Below, in pieces: positions 35,787 through 44,468 of a stretch of 56,123 bases of DNA. A program made the position numbers and the translations under genes. Numbering within the stretch: position 1 is the first letter of the stretch; each line of letters opens with the position of its first letter. The notes under the pieces were generated by a model. The model ran no database searches. It had not been told where the DNA came from and saw only the letters and a list, made by a program, of their open reading frames with translations. The stretch is from Erysipelotrichia bacterium (lineage in GTDB: Bacteria; Bacillota_I; Bacilli_A; Erysipelotrichales; Erysipelotrichaceae): assembly GCA_030525245.1 (NCBI GenBank), contig JAUNFB010000001.1, positions 38,651 to 94,773 of the forward strand, written 5' to 3'.

Positions 35787-37526
35787 ATGCAAAGGACACA
35801 TGTCAATGGTGAATTAAGAATAAGTGATGTCGGAAAGAAGGTCACTTTGATCGGTTGGGTTGCCAAAAGAAGAAATTTAGGCAGTTTGGTTTTTATTGAT
35901 TTGCGTGACAGAACAGGAATTACTCAAATTTTGATTGATGAAAAACTGACCGATGAAGTTAAAAATGTTCGAAATGAGTATATTTTGGAAGTAACAGGAA
36001 CTGTAATAGAAAGAACAAGCAAAAATAAAAATATTCCTACAGGAGATATTGAAGTTAAAGCAGAAAAAGTGGTTATTATAAATAGTGCTAATCAAACACC
36101 GTTTATTATCGCTGATGAGACAGATGCTTTAGAGGATACCAGATTAAAATATCGTTATTTGGATTTACGTCGTCCGGTTCTGCAACAGAAATTATTTACC
36201 AGAGCTAAAATCGTTAAAGCAATGCATCAATATTTGGATGATAATGGCTTTATTGAAGTTGAAACACCTATATTAGCTAAATCAACTCCGGAAGGTGCCA
36301 GAGATTATTTGGTTCCTTCAAGGGTTCATCCGGGAAGTTTTTATGCTTTACCGCAATCACCACAACAGTTTAAACAATTATTAATGGTTGCCGGCTTTGA
36401 AAGATACTATCAGGTAGCCAGATGCTTCCGTGATGAAGACTTACGTGCCGACAGACAGTTGGATTTTACCCAATTGGACATTGAAATGAGTTTTATGTCT
36501 CAAGATGAAATTTTAACAATGACCGAAGGCTTACTGAAAAAAGTGATGAAAGATGTTAAAGGTATTGATATTGAAACACCGTTCAGAAGGTTTACCTATA
36601 AATATGCGATGAATACTTACGGTTCAGATAAACCGGATACACGTTTTGACTTAAAATTTACAGAATTAAAGGAAGTATTCGCTAATTCTGAGTTTAAAGC
36701 ATTCACTGACGGTTTGGCTAAAGACGGAACTATTAAGGCGATGGTTATCGATAACGCCGATAAATATTCGCGTAAAGATATTGATCACTTAACTGAATTG
36801 GCAAAGAAAAACGGTGCTAAAGGTTTAGTTGTATTGAAATATCATGATGGTTCTTTACAGGGTAGTGCGGTTAAATTCTTTACGGAAAAAGAATGTGCCG
36901 ATATGATTGCAAAGCTGCAATTGAAAGAAAATCAAATGGTATTGATTACTGCCGGAAACTGGATTAAAGCCTCAACAGCTTTAGGAGCATTGAGAAATTA
37001 TTTTGGGAAGAACTTGCATTTGTATGATCCACAAACTTTTGATTTCTTGTGGATTGTTGACTTCCCATTATTAGAATATTCTGAAGAAGACCAACGTTAT
37101 TATTCGGTACATCATCCGTTTACCAGACCTAACGATGAAGATTTACCTTTATTAGATACTGATCCATTGGCTGTTCGCAGCTACGCTTATGACATTGTTT
37201 TAAACGGTTATGAATTAGGTGGCGGAAGTTTAAGAATTTATGATTGCGATATGCAGGAAAAAATGTTTGAATTGTTAAGTCTATCTAAGGAAGAGATAGA
37301 AAATCGCTTTGGTTTCTTTATTGATGCTTTAAAATATGGAACTCCACCTCATGGCGGTTTAGCCTTGGGTTTGGACAGAGTTGCGATGATTTTAACCAAT
37401 TCGGATTCATTGCGTGATGTTATTGCTTTCCCTAAGAATGCTAATGCTAAATGTCCGATGAGTGATGCTCCGACACCTGTTGATCAAAAACAGTTGGATG
37501 AATTACATATAAAAGTAGTTGAATAA
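35787..37526 (+). CDS. aspS: Aspartyl-tRNA synthetase, bacterial type
   Basis: A class IIb synthetase charging tRNA-Asp. It has an N-terminal OB anticodon domain (about 1-105), the catalytic domain with motif 2 (YQVARCFRDEDLRADRQLDFTQLD) and motif 3 (GGLALGLDRVAMIL), and the bacterial GAD insertion (about 280-420). 579 residues. The presence of GAD marks the bacterial enzyme. Whether it is discriminating or also charges tRNA-Asn cannot be told from this window. A strong terminator follows. The RBS AGAGGAG lies in the end of hisS. Confidence 0.96.
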   Translation: MQRTHVNGELRISDVGKKVTLIGWVAKRRNLGSLVFIDLRDRTGITQILIDEKLTDEVKNVRNEYILEVTGTVIERTSKNKNIPTGDIEVKAEKVVIINSANQTPFIIADETDALEDTRLKYRYLDLRRPVLQQKLFTRAKIVKAMHQYLDDNGFIEVETPILAKSTPEGARDYLVPSRVHPGSFYALPQSPQQFKQLLMVAGFERYYQVARCFRDEDLRADRQLDFTQLDIEMSFMSQDEILTMTEGLLKKVMKDVKGIDIETPFRRFTYKYAMNTYGSDKPDTRFDLKFTELKEVFANSEFKAFTDGLAKDGTIKAMVIDNADKYSRKDIDHLTELAKKNGAKGLVVLKYHDGSLQGSAVKFFTEKECADMIAKLQLKENQMVLITAGNWIKASTALGALRNYFGKNLHLYDPQTFDFLWIVDFPLLEYSEEDQRYYSVHHPFTRPNDEDLPLLDTDPLAVRSYAYDIVLNGYELGGGSLRIYDCDMQEKMFELLSLSKEEIENRFGFFIDALKYGTPPHGGLALGLDRVAMILTNSDSLRDVIAFPKNANAKCPMSDAPTPVDQKQLDELHIKVVE

Positions 37527-37530
37527 GTGA

Positions 37531-37557
37531 AAAAATCGCCGTTTTGGCGATTTTTTT
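37531..37557 (+). terminator. hisS-aspS terminator
   Basis: A perfect 10-bp stem (37531-37540 with 37546-37555), loop of 5, with a T-tract formed by the end of the stem and following bases. Confidence 0.88.
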
Positions 37558-37609
37558 GAAATGCTTACCTTATTTAAAGACTAAAAGTGTTTAATAAAAA
37601 AAGATTGTC

Positions 37610-37627
37610 TGCTATAATATTATAGCA
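37610..37627 (+). promoter_or_regulatory. efp promoter inside an 18-bp perfect palindrome
   Basis: The extended -10 TGCTATAAT (37610-37618) is followed directly by its reverse complement ATTATAGCA (37619-37627). The palindrome covers -10 to about the start site, so it could be an operator, a symmetrical promoter, or the base of a 5' hairpin. The leader is about 49 nt. Confidence 0.6.
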
Positions 37628-37673
37628 ATCATATGTTGATTTATTTTTAATATGAGAAAGAAGGACAAAATTT

Positions 37674-38231
37674 ATGATTATAGTTAACGATTTGAAACCC
37701 GGAACAACGTTTAAATATGAAGGTAATATTTATGTAGTTTTGAATACAACTTTAAATAAAACAGCTATGCGTCAAATGGTAGTTAAAGCACATGCTAAGG
37801 ATTTAAGAAGCGGAACTATAAAAGATGTTGTATTTACCGGTGGCGACAAAGTAGAGCAAGCCAATGTTGAAAAGAAAAATATGCAATATTTATATGATGC
37901 CGGAGATGTTTTGGTATTTATGGATAATGAAACTTTTGATCAGATTGAAATTCCAAAGGATCGTTTAAAATGGGAATTGAATTTCTTGAAACCGCAAGAC
38001 AATATTATGATCAGTGAATACGAAGGAGAGATTTTGGGAGTTGTTTTACCGGATAAAGTCGTTTTAAAAGTAGTTGAAGCTGAAAATGCTGTTAAAGGCG
38101 ATACAGCAACCAGTGCACAAAAAAATGCTGTTTTGGAAACTGGCTGGCAAATAAAAGTTCCGTTATTTATAGATGCTGACGAAGAAGTTATCGTGTCAAC
38201 AATCGATGGAAAATATTCTGGAAGAGCATAA
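37674..38231 (+). CDS. efp: Elongation factor P with a variant modification loop
   Basis: Promotes peptide-bond formation at polyproline stalls. It has the usual three beta-barrels in 185 residues: the N-terminal KOW-like barrel (IIVNDLKPGTTFKYEGNIYVV), the central OB barrel (MQYLYDAGDVLVFMDNETFDQI) and the C-terminal barrel (LETGWQIKVPLFIDADEEV). The loop that usually reads HVKPGKG and carries the modified Lys/Arg reads LNKTAMRQ here; by alignment Lys (in NKTAM) stays at the modified position but the PGKG context is lost. AAGAAGGA precedes the ATG. Confidence 0.92.
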   Translation: MIIVNDLKPGTTFKYEGNIYVVLNTTLNKTAMRQMVVKAHAKDLRSGTIKDVVFTGGDKVEQANVEKKNMQYLYDAGDVLVFMDNETFDQIEIPKDRLKWELNFLKPQDNIMISEYEGEILGVVLPDKVVLKVVEAENAVKGDTATSAQKNAVLETGWQIKVPLFIDADEEVIVSTIDGKYSGRA

Positions 38232-38253
38232 AAATTGTTAGGAGGGATCGCTT

Positions 38254-40938
38254 ATGAACGGAAGAAGTAGATTAGACCGTTATCAAAATCTACGCTCCGG
38301 TATGTCGGGAGATAATGGTAGAACAGAAAACAAGAGAGACGGAAATTATCAAATAAATAACGAAAGTTATTCTAATTTTAATAGTGGTTATTCCGACAAT
38401 TCATCAAAATCATATCCTAATTCCGACTATGATCAGTTATTAAGAGAGCATGAAGATTTTTTAAGCAGTTTAGATAAACAGTTCGGTCAAACAAATGTTT
38501 CCTATAATTCGAATAATTTTAATCAACCTTCGGATAACAACAGATATTATAATTCCAACTACCGTCAGCCGGATTATTCAATCAATTATTATCCTAATAA
38601 TAACCAATATGATTATTCGAATGATTATCATCAATACAATAATATGCAACAGCCGAATATGTATACGAACTATAATCAAGTACAGGCCAATATTCCAAAC
38701 ACTTTAAATCAACAAGAAAAGTATTTTTATCATAATAATGAAATTATAAACGAACAGGTTATACAGCCTGAACAAAATAAATCATCGATTACCGTAACTA
38801 AGATAAACGGACCTGTAGGCAAAAATCAAATTGAAAAGAAAGAAATTAAACAGGTTAATCCTGTTAAAACAAGTATACAGAGTAAATCATCATTTTCTTC
38901 GGCAGAGAAATTAAATAAAATTGATAAAGTTGAAGTAAAAACTTTAAATGAAGAAAAGGTTAAACCTGTGGCTGCTAAAGAAATTAAAACAGTGAAATCG
39001 GTAAATGTATCTACGATTGCAGTTTCACCGTTGTCTACTGGTGTGAAGGTTGAAAAAGTAACTGTTAAACCATTGATAAAAGAAGAAAAACCAACACAAA
39101 AAGTTGAAATTAAAGAAATTAAGTCTTTAAGACCTACCAACAATATTTTCAATGGTGTTGTAAAAGTAAACAAGGTACAAAAAGTAGATGTTAAACCATT
39201 AATTGAGAAAAAAACAGTTGAAATACCTGTAAAGGAAATCAAGCCTGTTGTTTTAAAAAATGAAAAGGTACCGGAAATAAAATTGCCGAAGATTGAAAAA
39301 GTAGATATTAAACCTCTTCAAACAGACAAAAATGAACTAACCGAAAAAAATATTGCTCCGATTAAACCGATTGAGGAAAAATTGTCTAAAATAGTTACAC
39401 CGGTTATTCCGCAAATCAATAAGGTTGAAAAAGTTAGTATTGAACCAGCTAAAGAGTCAATAAATGAAGATGATGAACACATTTATAAGACAGATTCGGT
39501 TTCTATTGAACCTGTTAATGTGAAGATTCCTACGATATTTACTGTTGATAAAGCTGAACAGGAAGAAGAGATCACGCCTATTGAAGAAAAAAATTCTAAT
39601 ATAGAAGAAATTAGTATTCCTGAAATTTCAGTTGTTTATGGTCCACAGAACGGAGAAAGTTTTAATCCATATGCTGTTGATAAGCCGGAAAAGCCAGATG
39701 TTGTCGAAAATGATTTAGTTGATCAAATTGATGATATATTACCGGAAATTTTTAGTGAGCCTCAATTGTCCGACAATAATGAATTGCCTGAAGAAACAAA
39801 TGAAGACATTAAAGATTTAGAGGTTTTCGAAGATGAATCGAGCGATAAAGAAGATGATTCTGTTCCTATCACAGAGGATGACAAAATAGCAGAAGCAACT
39901 TCTGTAACTCAGGAAAAGGTAATTTTCTCATTGGATGATGACAGTAACTCGAATGTTGAAGATCTTGAAACTGTTGACTTGGATGATTTATCTTTGCCGG
40001 AAGAGAATACAGAACGATTACAGGAATCTGATTCAGAAAAAACTGTTGATGTGCAAGAAAAGTTGGATGAATCGTCTAATGAAGACATCGATTTTGAACT
40101 TGAAACAGTTCATGACATGCAGAATACGGTGGATGAACCGGTGTTGGATTTACCTTCAGACGATGAAAAAAATGAAATTGAAGAAACTAGTATTGAAAAA
40201 ATCGATACCGAAGAATGTTCGGATGATACTCAAAACGATCAATCAGAGTCAGTTGCGATAAATGAAGATGAAACTAAACCGCAAATTGAAGAGGAAGATT
40301 TGATTATCGAAGATGAACAACCTATTGATAAAAATGTATCAACTCAAGTAGAAAATGTTGAGGATACAATTAATAGAATAATTGACAGAACCGATAAGAC
40401 GGATGAAGAAACAATTTTTGCTTATATCAATGACACTCTAAATTCGGTTGAGGATTACAGAAAAAATCCTAATATTGAAGAAAATACACCGAATGAACCG
40501 GCTACAGAGCAACAAAAATTAAACGCAGAAGAAATATCTGACATCTTAAATTCATGGAATTTTGATAATGAAGATGAATCGGATATCAGTAAGAATCAAC
40601 CGAGTACAGAAACGGAGTCAAAGGTTGAAAAGGTAAAAACTGACTATGAGCCTAAAAATAATATCGAAGCACCTGTTTATCACGAAAATCCGATTGATGT
40701 TGACAGGCTGACAGAAAAATTAGAAAAAGAAAGAGTTTTGCGCCAGCAAATGTTAGAACAAACAAAACAAATTAATTTGCAGGTCAAAGAATACGAAAAT
40801 GAATTAGATTCGGTAAATGATTCAATGTCTAAGACTAATAAAATATTGAATTTTGTTCTTACTTTATTGATAATGACATTATTTGTTATTTTATTTGTTA
40901 TTGGATTCTGGTTCGCACAAGAAAGAGGTCTGTTATAG
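38254..40938 (+). CDS. Large repetitive tail-anchored protein of unknown function
   Basis: 894 residues with no recognisable enzyme domain. In order: a short basic N-terminus (SRLDRYQNLRSGM); an Asn/Tyr/Gln/Ser-rich prion-like region (about 30-170); a Lys/Val/Pro-rich repeat region (about 195-421); a very acidic Glu/Asp-rich region (about 430-800) with many Ile/Leu spaced residues; a coiled coil (about 815-863); and one C-terminal membrane helix (about 864-887) followed by AQERGLL. There is no signal peptide, so the long part should be cytoplasmic and the protein tail-anchored. It is tightly placed between efp (GGAGGG RBS, 22-base gap) and cmk (1-base gap). It could be a membrane-linked scaffold; that is inference. 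I do not recognise a family. Confidence 0.8.
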   Translation: MNGRSRLDRYQNLRSGMSGDNGRTENKRDGNYQINNESYSNFNSGYSDNSSKSYPNSDYDQLLREHEDFLSSLDKQFGQTNVSYNSNNFNQPSDNNRYYNSNYRQPDYSINYYPNNNQYDYSNDYHQYNNMQQPNMYTNYNQVQANIPNTLNQQEKYFYHNNEIINEQVIQPEQNKSSITVTKINGPVGKNQIEKKEIKQVNPVKTSIQSKSSFSSAEKLNKIDKVEVKTLNEEKVKPVAAKEIKTVKSVNVSTIAVSPLSTGVKVEKVTVKPLIKEEKPTQKVEIKEIKSLRPTNNIFNGVVKVNKVQKVDVKPLIEKKTVEIPVKEIKPVVLKNEKVPEIKLPKIEKVDIKPLQTDKNELTEKNIAPIKPIEEKLSKIVTPVIPQINKVEKVSIEPAKESINEDDEHIYKTDSVSIEPVNVKIPTIFTVDKAEQEEEITPIEEKNSNIEEISIPEISVVYGPQNGESFNPYAVDKPEKPDVVENDLVDQIDDILPEIFSEPQLSDNNELPEETNEDIKDLEVFEDESSDKEDDSVPITEDDKIAEATSVTQEKVIFSLDDDSNSNVEDLETVDLDDLSLPEENTERLQESDSEKTVDVQEKLDESSNEDIDFELETVHDMQNTVDEPVLDLPSDDEKNEIEETSIEKIDTEECSDDTQNDQSESVAINEDETKPQIEEEDLIIEDEQPIDKNVSTQVENVEDTINRIIDRTDKTDEETIFAYINDTLNSVEDYRKNPNIEENTPNEPATEQQKLNAEEISDILNSWNFDNEDESDISKNQPSTETESKVEKVKTDYEPKNNIEAPVYHENPIDVDRLTEKLEKERVLRQQMLEQTKQINLQVKEYENELDSVNDSMSKTNKILNFVLTLLIMTLFVILFVIGFWFAQERGLL
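38839..39516 (+). repeat. Protein-level repeat region, period about 42 residues
   Basis: The motif K-V/I-x-K-V-x-V/I-K/E-P-L recurs at residues 222, 265, 307, 346, 390 and 412, and KEIK-type motifs recur at about 196, 242, 287 and 327. Spacings are 43, 42, 39, 44 and 22. DNA identity between copies is low, so the repeats are old or selected at protein level. Confidence 0.75.
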
Positions 40939-40939
40939 T

Positions 40940-41596
40940 ATGGCGATAAATATTGCGATTGATGGTCCGAGTGCTTCCGGTAAGAGCACAGTTGCCAAGC
41001 AGTTATGCCAGAAACTTGGCTATGTTCATTTGGATACCGGAGCAATGTACCGTTGTGTTGCCCTGTATTTTCTCAGAACCGGCTTAGATATAAATGATGA
41101 AGATAAATTAAAGAAGGCTCTGAAAGACATAAAGATTGACTTGACCGGAGATGGTAAAGTCTATTTAAATGGTCAAGATGTTTCTCAAGAAATCAGAACA
41201 GATAGAATATCTCAACAGGCGAGTATTGTTTCTGCAAATCGATTTGTTCGCGAACATTTAGTAACAATGCAACAAAAAATGGCAGAAAAAAAAGGCTTTA
41301 TTATGGATGGTAGAGATATTGGTACAGTCGTTTTGCCTGAGGCCGAATTAAAAATTTATTTGACAGCTTCTTCTAAAGCCAGAGCTATGCGTCGTTATTT
41401 AGAAAACAAAGAAAGAGGAATTGAATCTAATTTAGTTCAATTGCAGAATGAAATAGCTGAAAGGGATTATCGGGATATGCATCGAAAAATTTCTCCTTTA
41501 AAAAAGGCAGATGATGCAATCTTGATTGATTCTTCTAATTTGAATAAAGATGAAGTTGTTGCTGAAATAATGAAATTGATTACCGAAAAGATTTGA
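40940..41596 (+). CDS. cmk: Cytidylate kinase
   Basis: Phosphorylates CMP and dCMP to the diphosphates. The P-loop is IAIDGPSASGKSTVAKQL (about 4-21), followed by HLDTGAMYRCVA (the CMP-binding motif), FIMDGRDIGTVVLP, and the LID region with RAMRRYLENKERG. 218 residues, normal. The ATG at 40940 lies one base after the preceding stop; AGAGG is 11 bases upstream. der follows after nine bases, matching the cmk-der-HU neighbourhood of Firmicutes. Confidence 0.95.
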   Translation: MAINIAIDGPSASGKSTVAKQLCQKLGYVHLDTGAMYRCVALYFLRTGLDINDEDKLKKALKDIKIDLTGDGKVYLNGQDVSQEIRTDRISQQASIVSANRFVREHLVTMQQKMAEKKGFIMDGRDIGTVVLPEAELKIYLTASSKARAMRRYLENKERGIESNLVQLQNEIAERDYRDMHRKISPLKKADDAILIDSSNLNKDEVVAEIMKLITEKI

Positions 41597-41605
41597 GGTG
41601 ATATT

Positions 41606-42913
41606 ATGTATATCGGAACAGTTGCGATTGTCGGTCGCCCTAATGTTGGCAAGTCAACTGTTTTTAACAGAATGGTCGGCGAAAGAATTTCCATTGTCGA
41701 TGATGTTGCCGGAGTAACCAGAGACAGAATTTATGGAAAGTGCGAGTGGCTTACCAAAAAATTTAACCTTATTGATACTGGTGGTCTGCAAATTGCTGAT
41801 CAGCCTTTTCAAGTCGAAATTCAAGTACAAGTTGATATTGCAATCGAAGAAGCCGATACGATTGTTATGCTATGCAACATTCGCGATGGAGTTACTTCCG
41901 ATGATTTATACATATCTTCTATTTTGAAAAAAGCTCATAAAAAAGTCTTATTAGCTGTGAATAAAGTTGATGATATTTCTTTTTATGACGGAATTTATGA
42001 ATTTTATCAATTAGGATTGGGAGATCCTATCGCTATAAGTGGTGTACAGGGAATAGGTATCGGAGATTTGATGGATAAAATTTTGGAATCATTCGATGAA
42101 AAGAAGATCAACTCTTATGAGAGTATGATTTCTTTTGCGGTTATCGGACGTCCTAATGTCGGAAAAAGTTCATTGGTTAATGCTATTTTGAACCAGCAAA
42201 GGGTTATAGTTTCCAATATTGAAGGTACAACTAGAGATGCTATTGATACTCCCTTTATTCGTGACGGAAAATCATATGTTGTCATAGACACAGCCGGTAT
42301 TCGAAAAAAAGGTAAAATTTATGAAAACATTGAGAAATATGCTTTATTGCGTTCGATGAGGGCAATAGATCGGTGTAATGTCGTATTATTTGTTTTAGAT
42401 GGTTCAACCGGCATAACGGAACAAGATAAACATGTTGCCGGTTATGCTAAAGAAGCCGGAAAAGGTATTATTATTGTTTACAATAAATGGGATTTGGTTG
42501 AAAAAGATCAAACTACAATGGATAAAATAACAAAAGAGATACGGAAACAATTTACCTATTTAGATTATGCTCCGATTGTATTTGTTAGTGCTATGAATAA
42601 ACAAAGAATTCAAACTATTTTTCCTTTAATTGATGAAGTATATGATTATTCTCAACAGAGGATACCTACTGCTTTACTTAATGAAGTTGTCAGTGATGCG
42701 CAAATAACCACACCACCGCCAACTCATAACGGCAAACGATTAAAAATAAATTTTGTATCGCAGGTAGCTGTTGCTCCTCCAACATTTGTCGTATTTGTTA
42801 ATGATGAGGAATTGATGCACTTTTCTTACAGTCGTTATTTGGAAAATAAGTTGCGCGATTCTTTCGGTTTTACCGGCAATCCGATAAAAATTATTGCTCG
42901 CAGAAAAAATTAA
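41606..42913 (+). CDS. der: GTPase Der (EngA)
   Basis: A ribosome-assembly GTPase acting on the 50S subunit, with two tandem G domains and a C-terminal KH-like domain. The first G1 is GRPNVGKST (about 10-18) with DTGG as G3; the second is GRPNVGKSS (about 179-187) with DTAGIRKK and NKWD as G4. The C-terminus has PPTHNGKRLKINFVSQ and VNDEELMHFSYSRYLEN. 435 residues. GAGGTG precedes the ATG. It is followed after two bases by an HU-like gene. Confidence 0.96.
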   Translation: MYIGTVAIVGRPNVGKSTVFNRMVGERISIVDDVAGVTRDRIYGKCEWLTKKFNLIDTGGLQIADQPFQVEIQVQVDIAIEEADTIVMLCNIRDGVTSDDLYISSILKKAHKKVLLAVNKVDDISFYDGIYEFYQLGLGDPIAISGVQGIGIGDLMDKILESFDEKKINSYESMISFAVIGRPNVGKSSLVNAILNQQRVIVSNIEGTTRDAIDTPFIRDGKSYVVIDTAGIRKKGKIYENIEKYALLRSMRAIDRCNVVLFVLDGSTGITEQDKHVAGYAKEAGKGIIIVYNKWDLVEKDQTTMDKITKEIRKQFTYLDYAPIVFVSAMNKQRIQTIFPLIDEVYDYSQQRIPTALLNEVVSDAQITTPPPTHNGKRLKINFVSQVAVAPPTFVVFVNDEELMHFSYSRYLENKLRDSFGFTGNPIKIIARRKN

Positions 42914-42915
42914 TT

Positions 42916-43170
42916 ATGACTGATAAAATATATAAAAAAGATTTAGCGGAAAGATTAGCGGAGGAGTTTGATTTAACTCAGCAAGATGCTATTGCTCAAA
43001 CAGATTTTATTTTTGAACAGATGATTAATTATCTTCAAAAGGGGTGCAACGTAACTATAACCAATTTTGGTAATTTTTCTTTGAAAGAGAGAAATCAAAA
43101 AGATAAGGAAGGTATTAATTATATAAATTTTAAAATGGCTAAAAAAATTAAAGAGCAAATTAATAAGTAA
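42916..43170 (+). CDS. Short HU-like DNA-binding protein with reduced arm
   Basis: 84 residues with the HU/IHF helical body (YKKDLAERLAEEFDLTQQDA) and the beta entry (VTITNFGNFSLKER). Normal HU has about 90 residues and an arm with the RNPQTG tip; here that part reads NQKDKEGINYINFKMAKKIK, so the arm is shortened and the conserved intercalating Pro is missing. It may bind DNA without strong kinking, or have another role. hup normally follows der in some Firmicutes, which supports the family. No RBS is visible and the ATG lies two bases after der, so expression is probably coupled. Confidence 0.72.
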   Translation: MTDKIYKKDLAERLAEEFDLTQQDAIAQTDFIFEQMINYLQKGCNVTITNFGNFSLKERNQKDKEGINYINFKMAKKIKEQINK

Positions 43171-43171
43171 G

Positions 43172-43400
43172 TTGTAAATTGTTAAGAAAATGTTTATAAT
43201 GTATTCAATACGATGATGAGGAACATAGTATGCTGTTCATATTGCAGAGAGGGAAACGGATGGTGGAAGTTTTCTAATATGATGATACGAATTCACCTCG
43301 GAGTGAGACTAAAAATCTCCGCTGGACAGCGTTAAAAGTCTTTTGAGAAGTAACTAAGGTGGTACCACGTCAATTTAACGTCCTTAAATTGGCGTTTTTT
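43172..43400 (+). promoter_or_regulatory. pheST promoter and T-box leader (Phe specifier)
   Basis: TTGTAA (43172-43177), 17 bases, TATAAT (43195-43200). The T-box leader has GCAGAGA at 43244, the specifier TTC (Phe) at 43292-43294 followed by ACCTCGGAG, and the T-box sequence AAGGTGGTACCACG at 43356-43369. The terminator stem (43368-43377 with 43385-43394, one G-U) is followed by six T; the T-box overlaps its 5' side, as required for antitermination by uncharged tRNA-Phe. Confidence 0.93.
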
Positions 43401-43418
43401 ATTTAAGGAGAGAGAAAT

Positions 43419-44456
43419 ATGTCACAGAATTGGGAAATGCTAAAGAAAGAATTTGCTCAACGAATAGCAGAAGCAAATAATTTGCAAGGGATTGAAACAA
43501 TCCGCGTTGAACTTTTGGGAAAGAAAGGTCGAATTGCCTCAATTATGAGCGAAATGCAGAATATTGCTAAGGAAGAAAAAAAGAATTTCGGTATGGCAGT
43601 AAACGAATTGAAGCAAACAACCGAACAATTGCTGAAAGTAAGAATTGCTCAGTTAAAAGAAATTGAAATGCAGAAAAAAATTGCCGAAGATACAATAGAT
43701 ATAACTTTGCCGGCAGCAAAACTTAAATATGGAACTCTACATCCGCTTACTATTGTTCAAAGGGAAATAGAAGATATTTTTATCGGCATGGGATATGCTA
43801 TTGAAACCGGACCGGAAGTAGAATTGGACTATTATAACTTTGAAAAAGCTAATATTCCTGCTGATCATCCGGCAAGAGATATGCAAGATACTTTCTATGT
43901 TGATAACAATAGATTGTTAAGAACGCAAACAACAGCAATTCAAATGCGTGTTTTGGAAAAAGAGCATGACCATTTACCTATCAAAGTAATTTGTCCTGGT
44001 AAAGTATATCGTAAAGATGATGATGATGCCACTCACTCACATCAATTCGTTCAAATTGAAGGATTGGTTGTCGGAGAAAATATTACCATGGCTGATTTGA
44101 AGGGAACTTTGGAACTTTTAGCAAGAAGTATGTTTGGTAAAGATAGAGAAATACGTTTAAGGCAATCATATTTTCCTTTCACCGAACCGTCTTTGGAGAT
44201 TGATGTATCTTGTCATATATGCGGCGGTAAGGGCTGCCCGACATGCAAGCAGACCGGATGGATTGAAATTTTAGGCGCCGGTATGGTTCATCCGCATGTG
44301 TTGGAAATGGCTGGAATAGATTCGGAAAAATATTCAGGCTTTGCCTTAGGTGTCGGTGTGGAACGAGTAGCAATGTTGAAATATGGTATAGATGATATCC
44401 GAAATTTTTACAGCAACAATATCGAATTTTTAGATAATTATAAGAGATTTGAATAA
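43419..44456 (+). CDS. pheS: Phenylalanyl-tRNA synthetase alpha chain
   Basis: The catalytic subunit of the alpha2beta2 enzyme. It has an N-terminal coiled coil (about 1-85) that binds tRNA, then HPLTIVQREIEDIFIGMGY, the motif 2 region (LLRTQTTAIQMR), HQFVQIEG, WIEILGAGMVHPHVLEMAG and the motif 3 GFALGVGVERVAMLKYG. 345 residues, standard. AAGGAGAGAG precedes the ATG. pheT starts 12 bases after the stop. Confidence 0.96.
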   Translation: MSQNWEMLKKEFAQRIAEANNLQGIETIRVELLGKKGRIASIMSEMQNIAKEEKKNFGMAVNELKQTTEQLLKVRIAQLKEIEMQKKIAEDTIDITLPAAKLKYGTLHPLTIVQREIEDIFIGMGYAIETGPEVELDYYNFEKANIPADHPARDMQDTFYVDNNRLLRTQTTAIQMRVLEKEHDHLPIKVICPGKVYRKDDDDATHSHQFVQIEGLVVGENITMADLKGTLELLARSMFGKDREIRLRQSYFPFTEPSLEIDVSCHICGGKGCPTCKQTGWIEILGAGMVHPHVLEMAGIDSEKYSGFALGVGVERVAMLKYGIDDIRNFYSNNIEFLDNYKRFE

Positions 44457-44468
44457 AGGAGAACAGTT

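Noticed and set aside
38826..39242. 138-residue antisense ORF over the repeat region
   Set aside because: Arises from the low-complexity repeat composition of the sense gene.
38839..39516. Repeat region considered as a CRISPR or tandem DNA repeat
   Set aside because: The repetition is at protein level with low DNA identity and no constant spacer length.
39935..40261. Out-of-frame 108-residue ORF inside the large tail-anchored protein
   Set aside because: Met/Lys/Leu-rich product typical of a shifted acidic-rich frame; no RBS.
43201..43400. tRNA-like segment before pheS
   Set aside because: The GGTACCAC-type sequences belong to the T-box and its terminator; no cloverleaf forms.
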